From: Prevotellaceae bacterium
GTDB taxonomy: Bacteria; Bacteroidota; Bacteroidia; Bacteroidales; Bacteroidaceae
Assembly: GCA_028723525.1 (NCBI GenBank)
Contig: JAQYET010000033.1
Location: 150,098 to 214,097 of the forward strand
Direction of reading: 5' to 3'
Length of the DNA stretch: 64,000 nucleotides
The notes beneath the pieces were generated by a model. It worked only from the letters and a program-made list of their open reading frames with translations. It did no database searches and was not told where the DNA came from. Below, piece by piece: positions 55,204 through 63,785 of this stretch (its first letter is position 1; every line of letters begins with the position of its first letter). A program made the translations under genes and the position numbers.

Positions 55204-56547
55204 CTACCTCCTCTTTCTAATCTCCTCTGCCTCTTTCTCATATCCGGGTTTCCCAAGCAGCGCAAACATATTCTTCTTATACGCCTCCACTCCCGGTTGG
55301 TTGAAAGGATTAACTCCGAGAACATTTCCGCTGATACCACACGCTATCTCAAAGAAGTAAATCAATTCCCCGAGATATTGCTCGTTGAGTCTCGGAATGG
55401 AGATATGTATGTTCGGTACGCCACCGTCCACGTGTGCCAAGCGTGTGCCTAACTCTGCCATTTTGTTCACTTCGTCAATGCGTTTGCCTGCAAGGAAGTT
55501 AAGTCCGTCAAGATTTTCTTTGTCAGTAGGGAACATCAGTTTCTTGTTAGGCTCTTCGATGCTTATTACTGTCTCAAAGATGCTGCGTTCGCCTTCCTGA
55601 ATCCATTGTCCCATAGAGTGCAGGTCTGTGGTGAAGTCGCATGACGCCGGGAATATCCCCTTACCATCCTTCCCCTCGCTTTCGCCGTAGAGTTGCTTCC
55701 ACCACTCACTCATAAAGTGGAGTTTCGGTTGGAAATTCACCATTATTTCTATCTTCTTACCGCTCTCATACAGGCCGTTGCGCACCGCAGCATATTGCGC
55801 TGCAGGATTGTCGGCAAACGGAATATTTTTCCCGCAAGCCGCTTCCATCTCCTGTGCACCCTTAACAAGAGCTTTTATGTCAAATCCGGCACACGCAATG
55901 GGGAGCAGTCCTACGGGTGTAAGCACCGAGAAACGACCGCCCACATTGTCGGGAATGACGAAACTTTTATAACCCTCTTTGTCGGCGCAGATGCGTGCCG
56001 CACCTTTCTTCTCGTCGGTAATTGCTATAATAACTTTCCTTGCAGTCTCCTTGCCCATCTGACTCTCGCACTGTTTTTTCAGCAGACGGAACGTTAGCGC
56101 GGTTTCGGTCGTAGTACCGCTCTTCGATATGTTTATCACCCCAAACCTCTTTCCTTTAAGATATTCGGTTAGTTCAAAGAGATAATCCTCACCGATGTTG
56201 TTTCCGGCAAAGAGTATCGTGGGGGCATTACGGTCGTTCATGAGCCACGCAAAACTGTTACCAAGGGCTTCTATCACAGCCTTCGCTCCAAGGTAACTGC
56301 CACCAATACCGGCAACGACAATCGCCTCGCAGTTCTCGCGGAGCACCCTCGCCGTTTTCTCTATGTCGCTGATAAACTCGTCGGTTATACTCGAAGGCAG
56401 GTGAAGCCATCCAAGGAAATCATTACCCGGGCATGTCCCGTTTTCCAAAGCCTCCTGAGCGGCTCTCACTTTCGGTTCGAATGTCTCTATCATTCCTGCT
56501 TTAAGAAAACACGCTGCATTGGTGATGTCAAGTTTTAAATTGCTCAT
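55204..56547 (-). CDS. pgi: Glucose-6-phosphate isomerase
   Basis: A 447-residue isomerase interconverting glucose 6-phosphate and fructose 6-phosphate. Sugar phosphate sites [16 protein letters not shown] and [16 protein letters not shown] are present, with [17 protein letters not shown] and a catalytic Glu region near [18 protein letters not shown]. The length is that of the shorter bacterial type. A minus-strand TAATTTTG (56590-56597) lies about 40 bases upstream. The HAD gene follows after the repeat tract. Confidence 0.96.
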   Translation of the reverse strand: MSNLKLDITNAACFLKAGMIETFEPKVRAAQEALENGTCPGNDFLGWLHLPSSITDEFISDIEKTARVLRENCEAIVVAGIGGSYLGAKAVIEALGNSFAWLMNDRNAPTILFAGNNIGEDYLFELTEYLKGKRFGVINISKSGTTTETALTFRLLKKQCESQMGKETARKVIIAITDEKKGAARICADKEGYKSFVIPDNVGGRFSVLTPVGLLPIACAGFDIKALVKGAQEMEAACGKNIPFADNPAAQYAAVRNGLYESGKKIEIMVNFQPKLHFMSEWWKQLYGESEGKDGKGIFPASCDFTTDLHSMGQWIQEGERSIFETVISIEEPNKKLMFPTDKENLDGLNFLAGKRIDEVNKMAELGTRLAHVDGGVPNIHISIPRLNEQYLGELIYFFEIACGISGNVLGVNPFNQPGVEAYKKNMFALLGKPGYEKEAEEIRKRR

Positions 56548-56930
56548 ATTATTCTTCCTTATTATTTAATTGAATTGTTTTCGTAAATGCAAAATTAACG
56601 CTTTTATATGATATCTCCAAAAACGCACCACTAATTTTACCATAGTCTAACGAAATGTCGTGCAAATAAATGATTTAAATCAAACTTCAACTGCAATCCA
56701 AAATTTGAGTTTAATCTAAACTTTTTGAATACAGACTATACAAAAAAGTTTTTCTTATTTTTTCACTTCTCCTATACACCTTAAATTATAATAAGAGATA
56801 CGATATAGCATGCAACCGTTATTTTTGGTTTAAATACGATGTATATTCTTAACCCAATAGTGCCTAAATATTTTTCTAAAAAGTTGAAGGAAGTGGTTTT
56901 CATTAAGGCAAAAAAGTATTACCTTAGTGT
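56548..56930. other. Gene-free AT-rich region upstream of pgi
   Basis: It contains the pgi -7 element on the minus strand (TAATTTTG, 56590-56597). I see nothing else in it; it leads into the decayed transposase. Confidence 0.5.
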
Positions 56931-56935
56931 TCGCT

Positions 56936-57795
56936 CAAAACCAAATCTTCCGTGACTGCCATTACACGCTGCTTTCGGACTGCATGTAAGGTTCTCCGGT
57001 CGCAAGTTCCGCTTCAAGAATGCCGCCTATGCCCTCGACTCTACCATTGTCACCCTTTGTGCCCAGGTGTACGATTGGGCGCATTACACCCATTAAAAGA
57101 GGGCAGTTAAACTGCACGCCTTACTGAACCTCGATACGTCACTTCCGGAATATGTGTATGTTACAGACGGAAAGGTGGCGGATAACACAGCCGCAAGGCG
57201 TGTGGAGGTGAAGACCGGCAGTATCGTTGTGAGCGACCGAGGTTACTTTGACACACTTCTTCTGAACTTTTGGGACAGCATCAAGGTATTCTTCGTGGTC
57301 AGAGTGAAGGACAACATGCTCTATGAGCGCATAAAAGAGCGGGACTTGCCTGACAATGCCCGGCCGGAAATATTCATCGATGAGATTGTAAGGCTCACAG
57401 GAAACGAAACAGCCATACAATACCCAAAGCCCATGCGCAGGATTGCCGTGTATAATGCACGGCATTGGGTCACGATGGAACTGCTGACCAACAACATGAC
57501 ACTTTCCGCAGGAACCATCGCAGACTTATACAGAGCAAGGTGGGACATTGAGATCTTTTTCCGAAACATCAAGCAGAATTTCCATATCAAGAGCTTTGTC
57601 GGAACCTCTGCCAACGCAGTGGAGATACAGATATGGACAGCACTCATCACCATACTGCTCTTTGCCCTACTCAAACAGCAGGCTGCATACAAGTGGCACT
57701 TCTCAAACCTCGTATCATCGCTAAGGCTCAACACCTTCACGAAAATCGACCTGCATCAATGGATAAACAATCCCTTCACACCACTGCCTGAGTGA
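56936..57795 (+). pseudogene. Decayed IS4-family transposase (DUF4372 type), 5'-truncated
   Basis: The C-terminal two thirds of a DDE transposase. Recognisable parts run from NQIFRDCHYTLLSDCM (56939-56986), then in another frame FRFKNAAYALDSTIVTLC (first catalytic Asp), then YVYVTDGK and SDRGYFDTLLL (second Asp), and the C-terminal YRARWDIEIFFRNIKQNF with the catalytic Glu. Lesions: the N-terminal 100 or more residues are missing, there is a frameshift near 56985, and an in-frame TAA at 57094-57096. No transposition activity is expected. The remnant lies between the divergent pgi and fba genes. From 57154 the frame is open for 213 residues, which could mislead gene callers. Confidence 0.88.
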
Positions 57796-57955
57796 GAATC
57801 AGAGGCATAAGGGGGTTGTGCTGTTTAGACAAAGAACAAAAACGTCAAATCACATGATTTGATGAAACTCGACGTGAGTTTTTCAAAAAAATATTTAAGA
57901 CACTATTGATTTTCTTGAGGTAAATCATGAGTGCCGGAAAAAAACATGGAAAGTC

Positions 57956-57986
57956 TTTGCAATGATAAAATAAAGTGTTATCTTTG
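57956..57986 (+). promoter_or_regulatory. Promoter of fba
   Basis: TTTG (57956-57959), 19-base spacer, TATCTTTG (57979-57986). The ATG is 49 bases downstream. Confidence 0.85.
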
Positions 57987-58035
57987 CAAAAAATAACAAC
58001 AAAGGGTACATCAACCTATTAAACAAATCTTAATT

Positions 58036-59037
58036 ATGGTAAACTACAAAGATCTGGGTCTTGTGAACACACGTGAGATGTTCAGCAAGGCAGTTGCTGG
58101 CGGATATGCAATACCGGCATTCAATTTCAACACTATGGAGCAGATGCAGGCAATCGTTCAGGCTGCCGTTGAGACAAAGTCGCCCGTCATCATGCAGGTG
58201 TCTAAGGGAGCGCGCAGCTATGCCAACCCGACCATCCTGCGCTATATGGCAGAGGGTGCTGTGGCATACGCCAAAGAACTGGGTTGCGAGAAGCCGGAAA
58301 TAGTGCTCCACCTCGACCACGGAGACTCTTTCGAGATTTGCAAAGACTGCATCGACAGCGGCTTTTCGAGCGTAATGTACGACGGCTCTGCCCTGCCTTT
58401 CGAGGAAAACATCGCAATCACACGCAAGGTTGTGGAGTATGCGCACAAGTTCGACGTAACGGTTGAGGCGGAACTCGGCGTGCTCGCAGGTGTCGAAGAC
58501 GACGTTGTAGCAGAAGAGAGCCACTACACAAAGCCCGAAGAGGTGATTGAATTTGCCACCAAAACAGGCTGCGACTCACTCGCCATATCCATCGGAACAA
58601 GCCACGGAGCATATAAGTTCAAGCCGGAGCAGTGCACACGCGACCCGAAGACCGGTCGCCTCATCCCTCCCCCATTGGCTTTCGACGTTCTCGCAGAGAT
58701 AGAGAAGAAACTCCCCGGTTTCCCAATCGTTCTCCACGGCTCGTCTTCCGTTCCCGAAGAGGAAGTGGACATCATCAACAAATACGGTGGCAACCTGCCC
58801 GACGCGGTTGGTATTCCGGAAGAGCAACTGCGCAAGGCTGCGAAGAGTGCGGTCTGCAAGATTAACATCGACTCTGACAGTCGCCTCGCCATGACCGCCG
58901 CTGTGCGCAAGCATCTTGCCGAGCACCCCGACCACTTCGACCCACGCCAGTATCTGAAACCGGCACGCGAGAGCATGAAGAAAATGTACGTGCACAAGAT
59001 TGTGAACGTTCTCGGTTCTGACGGCAAACTCGGATAA
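58036..59037 (+). CDS. fba: Fructose-bisphosphate aldolase class II
   Basis: A 333-residue zinc aldolase that splits fructose 1,6-bisphosphate into triose phosphates. Zinc ligands and catalytic residues are in VLHLDHGDSFE (His92, Asp94, His95), EAELGVLAGVED, SIGTSHGAYKF and LHGSSSVPEE; the phosphate loop is in KINIDSDSRLAMTAAVRK. It has strong codon bias towards frequent codons, as expected for a highly expressed gene. It has its own promoter and terminator. Confidence 0.97.
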   Translation: MVNYKDLGLVNTREMFSKAVAGGYAIPAFNFNTMEQMQAIVQAAVETKSPVIMQVSKGARSYANPTILRYMAEGAVAYAKELGCEKPEIVLHLDHGDSFEICKDCIDSGFSSVMYDGSALPFEENIAITRKVVEYAHKFDVTVEAELGVLAGVEDDVVAEESHYTKPEEVIEFATKTGCDSLAISIGTSHGAYKFKPEQCTRDPKTGRLIPPPLAFDVLAEIEKKLPGFPIVLHGSSSVPEEEVDIINKYGGNLPDAVGIPEEQLRKAAKSAVCKINIDSDSRLAMTAAVRKHLAEHPDHFDPRQYLKPARESMKKMYVHKIVNVLGSDGKLG

Positions 59038-59078
59038 CCGGCATATCATAACACAAGGTCGCGTCAAAGACCCGAACC

Positions 59079-59117
59079 ACAAATCCCTGTCCCTCGCAGC
59101 GAGGAGCAGGGATTTGT
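59079..59117 (+). terminator. Terminator after fba
   Basis: An 11-bp stem (ACAAATCCCTG with CAGGGATTTGT) plus an inner CCTCGC/GCGAGG stem. Confidence 0.85.
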
Positions 59118-59164
59118 CGTTGTTTCGCCTTTGCGGGCGTTGTCGCCCTACTGCAATGTAAGAT

Positions 59165-59809
59165 TTATTTTTCTGAAATCTTACACTTCGAGGGCACGTG
59201 CGACTTTACATACTGCATCACCCATTCAAAATCTTCGGGCAGAGCATACACTTGGTTCTTGTTAAAAGTCTCGTTCACCTTTATCACACCCCTGCTCCTA
59301 AAAATCTCTATGCTGCGAACCGACTTCCACGACGAGTACATGCTACTCTTGCTTCCTGCCAGAACACCTGTTCCCACTGTTCCGGGGCGTTCGGTAGCCA
59401 AACCTGCAATAACGGTGATAAACGCTGCTGCCTGCGCCTTCCTGAACTGCGAAGGCATCTGAATGTGCATCAAACCTCGGTCGTCCATCTCAAACATCAC
59501 GCAATATTTGAAGCCCAAGAACGCGGCATATAAGAAATAGCCAAACGCCACAAACGCCTCGAAAGCGAGGGTGAAAATTGCAAACATCTTTGTGGTTTTC
59601 CAAAAACCACGGAGAAAATTACCGTCAAAAGCATCCAACAACAGTAAGAAAACCCATATCCCCACGCATATCCAAAAGAATATCTTCCACAGAAGAAACA
59701 GTATGGTGGGGTCTTTCAGCATCCTAAATTCATGATACCAATGATATTTTCCGTCTGTTCCCAGACGGATATTCGGAGTGGGATGATTGTTAATATTCAG
59801 TTCGTCCAT
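59165..59809 (-). CDS. Two-pass membrane protein of unknown function
   Basis: I do not recognise a named family. The 214-residue protein has a short aromatic N-terminal segment (DGKYHWYHEFRMLKDPTI), two hydrophobic helices (about residues 36-60 and 75-100), and a C-terminal soluble domain of about 110 residues. That domain (FEMDDRGLMHIQMPSQFRK, SWKSVRSIEIFRSRGVIKV) has a beta pattern like the PH-like domains on small bacterial membrane proteins. It lies 38 bases after the FecR-like gene on the same strand, so the two are probably one unit. Confidence 0.6.
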   Translation of the reverse strand: MDELNINNHPTPNIRLGTDGKYHWYHEFRMLKDPTILFLLWKIFFWICVGIWVFLLLLDAFDGNFLRGFWKTTKMFAIFTLAFEAFVAFGYFLYAAFLGFKYCVMFEMDDRGLMHIQMPSQFRKAQAAAFITVIAGLATERPGTVGTGVLAGSKSSMYSSWKSVRSIEIFRSRGVIKVNETFNKNQVYALPEDFEWVMQYVKSHVPSKCKISEK

Positions 59810-59847
59810 AGTCGCATATTCCCATTATTCCACACAATCCCATTATA

Positions 59848-60969
59848 TTATATAGTTTTACCGATAAGTCTGATGCCGGTCGGCAGGGTTGGATTTATCT
59901 TATACGTACCGTCGCTTTCATGCAGGACGGAAGCAACATCGGGACTTGAGTGAGGATATATAAGTTCCTCCACCTTGCCAACAATAAAGTCTTTGCCCAC
60001 CGTAATGCCCACTGCCGTGATGAAACTTCCGAGAAGCATTATCATAATCACAATACCGATGCAACCGCTACACCCCATCTCGTTTTTGCTCACCACTCGT
60101 ATGATGATTACAATCATCACTGCAAACAGCAATACCGAACAAATCCACGCAATGATATTCACCACTCCGAGCGCATCTGAAATATACGATGTGTCGGCAG
60201 AAGCGTTTCTTTCATTGATGTCATCGAGTGACACTCCAAACTCTTTGGCTTTCTCCTCAATGTCGAAGGTACCTTTCCTAATCACTCCATCCCGACCTAC
60301 CGAGACAGAGTCACCGGGTTCCATGACAAAGACTTCGCCCGTTTTCTTCGATGTAATCTCCATGCTGCCGGTAAAAAGCCATGCGTGTGACTCTGTGCCG
60401 AGTTCCTCCAATTCAAATATAGTACCCTTTATTCCGCAAACACATTGTGACATCTCAAAGCCAAAACTTTCACCGTTCATCATTTTCTTTATGTTTCCGG
60501 TAATGCGACCTATAAGGATTTGCAACTTTGAAACCTCTTTTTCTTCAGAATAAATTATAAGCCTCGTGCACGGTTTAATAACATAGGTGCACATATTCTC
60601 CAAACCTAAAATTGCCCCCGACTCCTCTTTGGTGCGTATAAGGTCGTCAAGATAGATTATCGTGTTTAACTCTGCATACTCGAAAGCGTCGTCTTCTTCC
60701 CATGCGGGGCGTATGTTAACCTCGCCATACAAGTCGTTGAAACGTATATTACTGTCTATACGTTCTCTCTCTTTAGGTTCTTCTTTAGGCTGCTCTTTAT
60801 GCTGTTCCGGCAATGGGTCCAGTCTTACTGTTTCTCCTGCCACGCCGTCATCATCATCATGAAACGGGCTTGGTATGTATTGGTAATGTCTTTCATCTAC
60901 CTGACTAAAGGCACACATACACCACAAGAATGTGAGCATGGTTATGACATATCGTTTTGTTTTCATCAT
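59848..60969 (-). CDS. FecR-domain protein with signal peptide and C-terminal membrane segments
   Basis: A 373-residue protein. It has a signal peptide (MMKTKRYVITMLTFLWCMCA), a charged low-complexity stretch (residues 40-75), and a FecR-like domain from about residue 80 to 230: IIYLDDLIRTKEESGAILGL, VSKLQILIGRITGNIKKM, QCVCGIKGTIFELEE and FVMEPGDSVSVGRDG. Two hydrophobic helices follow (about residues 275-298 and 305-330), then a 40-residue tail. This differs from FecR anti-sigma factors, in which the FecR domain follows one membrane segment; no sigma factor gene is nearby. The ATG overlaps the stop of an upstream fragment by four bases. Confidence 0.75.
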   Translation of the reverse strand: MMKTKRYVITMLTFLWCMCAFSQVDERHYQYIPSPFHDDDDGVAGETVRLDPLPEQHKEQPKEEPKERERIDSNIRFNDLYGEVNIRPAWEEDDAFEYAELNTIIYLDDLIRTKEESGAILGLENMCTYVIKPCTRLIIYSEEKEVSKLQILIGRITGNIKKMMNGESFGFEMSQCVCGIKGTIFELEELGTESHAWLFTGSMEITSKKTGEVFVMEPGDSVSVGRDGVIRKGTFDIEEKAKEFGVSLDDINERNASADTSYISDALGVVNIIAWICSVLLFAVMIVIIIRVVSKNEMGCSGCIGIVIMIMLLGSFITAVGITVGKDFIVGKVEELIYPHSSPDVASVLHESDGTYKINPTLPTGIRLIGKTI

Positions 60970-61103
60970 TTTTCCACTTTCTTAAAGTTAAATTCCGGAT
61001 AGTCTTTGTCGGTGAGAGGAGTCAAGTTCAGTGCAGTATCTTTGGCGTTGTATGACGAGAAGCGGATGACAGCAAACAAGTGCGTCGTTAGCTGTATGTG
61101 GGA
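60966..61103 (-). pseudogene. C-terminal remnant of a truncated upstream gene
   Basis: A reading frame with no start codon covers about 45 residues, reading HLFAVIRFSSYNAKDTALNL and then TPLTDKDYPEFNFKKVEK before its stop. The TGA overlaps the ATG of the FecR-like gene (ATGA), a typical translational coupling. At its other end the frame runs into repeat array E and a stop. This suggests an operon partner that lost its 5' part. I do not recognise the family. Confidence 0.55.
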
Positions 61104-61105
61104 AA

Positions 61106-61168
61106 GTAAAATCGGCGGAATTGCCGACTAAAACCGCCGATTTTGCCGACCAATTTCGCCGATTTTAT
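61106..61168 (+). repeat. 22-bp repeat array E (three units)
   Basis: Three units with cores starting at 61113, 61135 and 61157, exactly 22 bp apart: GTAAAATCGGCGGAATTGC, then TAAAACCGCCGATTTTGC, then CAATTTCGCCGATTTTAT. It directly abuts the truncated gene remnant. Confidence 0.85.
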
Positions 61169-61303
61169 GGTGTAACTAATCCTTGAAAATGAAGAAAAAT
61201 CGAAGCTGGTGTAAACTGACTGATAATGAGCAGTAAACGGAATGATTTTCATAAAAATGCTCTATACGTAAAGGGCAGCAATATGCAGATTTAGGCAGAA
61301 GTT

Positions 61304-61364
61304 CAGTTACCAGAGCGTTACCCTATTTTACCACAGGTAACGATGGTGTAATATTCGGTAACTG
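61304..61364. repeat. Nested inverted repeat with four GTTACC/GGTAAC arms
   Basis: Outer arms CAGTTACC (61304-61311) and GGTAACTG (61357-61364); inner arms CGTTACC (61316-61322) and GGTAACG (61336-61342). It lies about 100 bases before the recombinase pseudogene, so it could be a recombinase arm or regulatory site. Confidence 0.6.
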
Positions 61365-61464
61365 AATTATTTTCGCTTGTGTGGCTATTGCTTCGGTCGG
61401 CAGTTTTCTGCATAAGTGAGGAACGCTTTGAAATTGGTAATTTTGCCATAAAATATCAAAGCGT

Positions 61465-62515
61465 ATGAAAACAGAGAAAATGAAGGTATTGCTCTACCTC
61501 AAAAAGAGCGGTCTTGACAAATCGGGCAAAGCCCCGATTATGGGACACATTACCATCAGGCGTTCCATTGCCCAGTTCAGTTGCAAGCTTTCCTGCAATC
61601 CCGACTTGTGGAATCCTCGTGAGAGCCGAATAGACGGAAAGAGCCCTGAAGCGGTGGAAACGAATGGTAAGTTGGAGAACCTTCTGTTGTCCGTTTAGTC
61701 GCTTATCAGTCCCTGCTTGCCAAAGGTTGCCAATTTGACGCAACCGACGTGAAGGAGCAGTTTCAAGGTAGTGTACAGACACGGTGCATGCTCATTGAAA
61801 GGCTGGACATGCTCATTAAGGAAAAGGAAAGCTATATCGGAGTGGACATCAATAAGGCTTCCCTTTCAAGTTATCATTCCACAAGAAACCGTTTGCAGGA
61901 GTTCATACAAAAGAAATACAAGGTCTCGGACTTGGCTTTCTCGCAACTGACGGAGGACTTTATCTATGAGTTCCGCCAATACTACTTGGGAGTATGTGGC
62001 TTCCAACAAAGTTCTTTCTTTGCAGTTGCATCCCATTTGAAGACGGTCTGCAAGCTGGCGTATCGTGAGGGGATAGCCGATACACTGCTGTTCGCCAACG
62101 CCCACATAGAGAGAGGAGACAGAAAAGCACCTAAGGCACTTGACAGGGAGGCATTGGACAAACTAAAGGCTCTCCGCTTTGAGGATTTGGAGGAAGAAAT
62201 GGAAACGGCAAGGGACATCTTTCTCTTTGCCTGTTATGTTGGTGCGGTCTATTGCGACTTGGTGGAACTGAGCAAATCCCACCTTGTCCGTGATGATGAG
62301 GGCAAGTGGTGGCTGAAGTTCAACCGCCACAAGACGGGCGTACCCTGCCGCATCAAGCTGCTGCCTGAAGCCATCGGGCTAATAGACAGATTTCACAGCG
62401 ATGAAAGGTAAACACTGCTCCCCAATATCAAGTACAAGAACTACCAAACCTGCCTGAAAGCCCTGCGGCTTCGTGCAGGTATCTCTCCTTTCCATTTACC
62501 ACACACATGGCAATG
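61465..62515 (+). pseudogene. Decayed tyrosine recombinase (Bacteroidales site-specific integrase)
   Basis: Three in-register pieces of one integrase. The first (61465-61698) has the N-terminal arm-binding domain, MKVLLYLKKSGLDKSGKAPI. A frameshift near 61693 joins it to RLVAYQSLLAKGCQFDATDV and the core-binding and catalytic region up to an in-frame TAA at 62409-62411. After it, TLLPNIKYKNYQTCLKALRL and AGISPFH continue the frame. The end is degraded: H-x-x-R is changed to HMAMH, and no catalytic Tyr segment follows. The first catalytic Arg position also differs (YVGAVYCDLVEL). It marks a former mobile element next to the FecR-like locus. Confidence 0.88.
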
Positions 62516-62791
62516 CATAGAGAATTTTATAAACATAAAATAATCAACAGATTATATTGTTTGTCAATGACAGTCGGTAACGATAAGGAAGTCAATGAGC
62601 TTCTATACTCCACCTTATTTTGCCATTTCAAAGAACCACTTTGTCTGTTGCAAAGATAAGGGGATATCATGAGAAAAAAGAATTTTCTCCAAATTATTTC
62701 CGTAGAGCCGTCCGTTTGGGCGGCTTTTTGTTTTTGCCCCTTCTACCTGCACATTCTTCATTAATATACGCGAGTTCGGTATAAGATTTCC
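62516..62791. other. Gene-free region between the integrase remnant and IS982
   Basis: It contains a minus-strand TATCTTTG (62651-62658), a GC-rich hairpin (62706-62735) and a possible IS982 terminal sequence, TACGCGAGTTCGGTATAAGA, at 62767-62786. No coding sequence is apparent. Confidence 0.45.
62706..62735 (+). terminator. Rho-independent terminator before IS982
   Basis: AGCCGTCC and GGGCGGCT pair around a GTTT loop, followed by TTTTGTTTTT. It would stop transcripts entering from the integrase side. Confidence 0.8.
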
Positions 62792-63628
62792 TTAGAAAAG
62801 TTCCAGTTGCCTTGATTTTTCCACATGCACTGGCAATGCCTGAGGCTTGTTATCAAAGAAGCAGTATGCCGCAAGCGCAGAACATAGCTTCATGAGAAAA
62901 TTATGAACCGACCTGTGTCTTGAGTGAACAAGGTTGGCTTTGTTCTTTAGCAGTTCGCTTATGCATTCAATGATATACCTTTTTCTTAGCATGACCTTGT
63001 CCCACATAGGCATAAGCTTGTTCTTCATGTTCGCCCTTAATCCATGCACGAGATGTATGCCCTGTTCAAACAGTGTATCGAACAGTCCTTTCTTTATATA
63101 TCCTCTGTCCGCAAAGACCTTTCCATAGAGTTCCTTTGAGAAAACGCTCCATACGCGCTCATCCCTGTCATCAACGTTGGCTCCTGTAAGACAGAATGTT
63201 ATGACCTCTCCGGAGTCGTTGCCCATAAGGTGCAGCTTGAAGCCGTGACACCATCCCATCGTACCCTTCCCGTCCTTGGCAAGTCCATCGAAAACCTTGT
63301 TGAAACGGCGTCTTACATTATGGCATACTGGAATCATCGTACTGTCAACGAACGTTATCCCTGAGCATTTGCCAAAGGCATACAGCTTCATGAAAAGCAT
63401 CATCTTGAAAAACAAGCGTGGCATGAGTTCCACAAAGCGGTTGTAGGACACCGACGTTGGGAAATCCTGCTCCAGATATCCCTTTATATAGTGCAGGTAA
63501 TAATCCTTGAAAGTTCGGAATGTGCCGAAATGATAGCATATCATTATGGTAATTATCTCACTCTCGTTCATTCTTCCCTTACGGTTGCGATAGCGTTTTC
63601 CACTACCGTCAGAGAAAGGTAAAGACAT
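62792..63628 (-). CDS. IS982-family transposase
   Basis: A 278-residue DDE transposase. The first Asp is in ITFVDSTMIPVCHNVRRR, the second in KVFADRGYIKKGLFDTLFEQ, and the catalytic Glu follows in the C-terminal part, near YIIECISELLKN. Typical IS982 proteins are some 15-30 residues longer at the N-terminus, ahead of the SDGSGKRYRNRKGRMNESE segment, so this copy may be 5'-truncated. A likely terminal repeat is seen only on the left (62767-62786); I could not find its inverted partner right of 63628. It sits 118 bases from an rRNA promoter. Confidence 0.9.
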   Translation of the reverse strand: MSLPFSDGSGKRYRNRKGRMNESEIITIMICYHFGTFRTFKDYYLHYIKGYLEQDFPTSVSYNRFVELMPRLFFKMMLFMKLYAFGKCSGITFVDSTMIPVCHNVRRRFNKVFDGLAKDGKGTMGWCHGFKLHLMGNDSGEVITFCLTGANVDDRDERVWSVFSKELYGKVFADRGYIKKGLFDTLFEQGIHLVHGLRANMKNKLMPMWDKVMLRKRYIIECISELLKNKANLVHSRHRSVHNFLMKLCSALAAYCFFDNKPQALPVHVEKSRQLELF

Positions 63629-63746
63629 GTTTACGCCTTAATTTAATTCAACCAACGGGTATCCTTATTATATTACAGTGAAATATTCTTTAGTTGTAAA
63701 TTAAAAAGAAAAGTTTGGGCGCTTTGAGAAAAAAGTCTTGAAAATA

Positions 63747-63778
63747 TTTGGAGGGTATTGGGAATAGTCGTACCTTTG
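63747..63778 (+). promoter_or_regulatory. Promoter of an rRNA operon
   Basis: TTTG (63747-63750), 20-base spacer, TACCTTTG (63771-63778): an almost ideal Bacteroidetes promoter ahead of a non-coding leader with a boxA-like sequence. Confidence 0.75.
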
Positions 63779-63785
63779 CACTCGC

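Noticed and set aside
57154-57795. Intact 213-residue transposase gene
   Set aside because: Its N-terminal continuation is visible upstream, with a stop and a frameshift, so it is the 3' part of a pseudogene.
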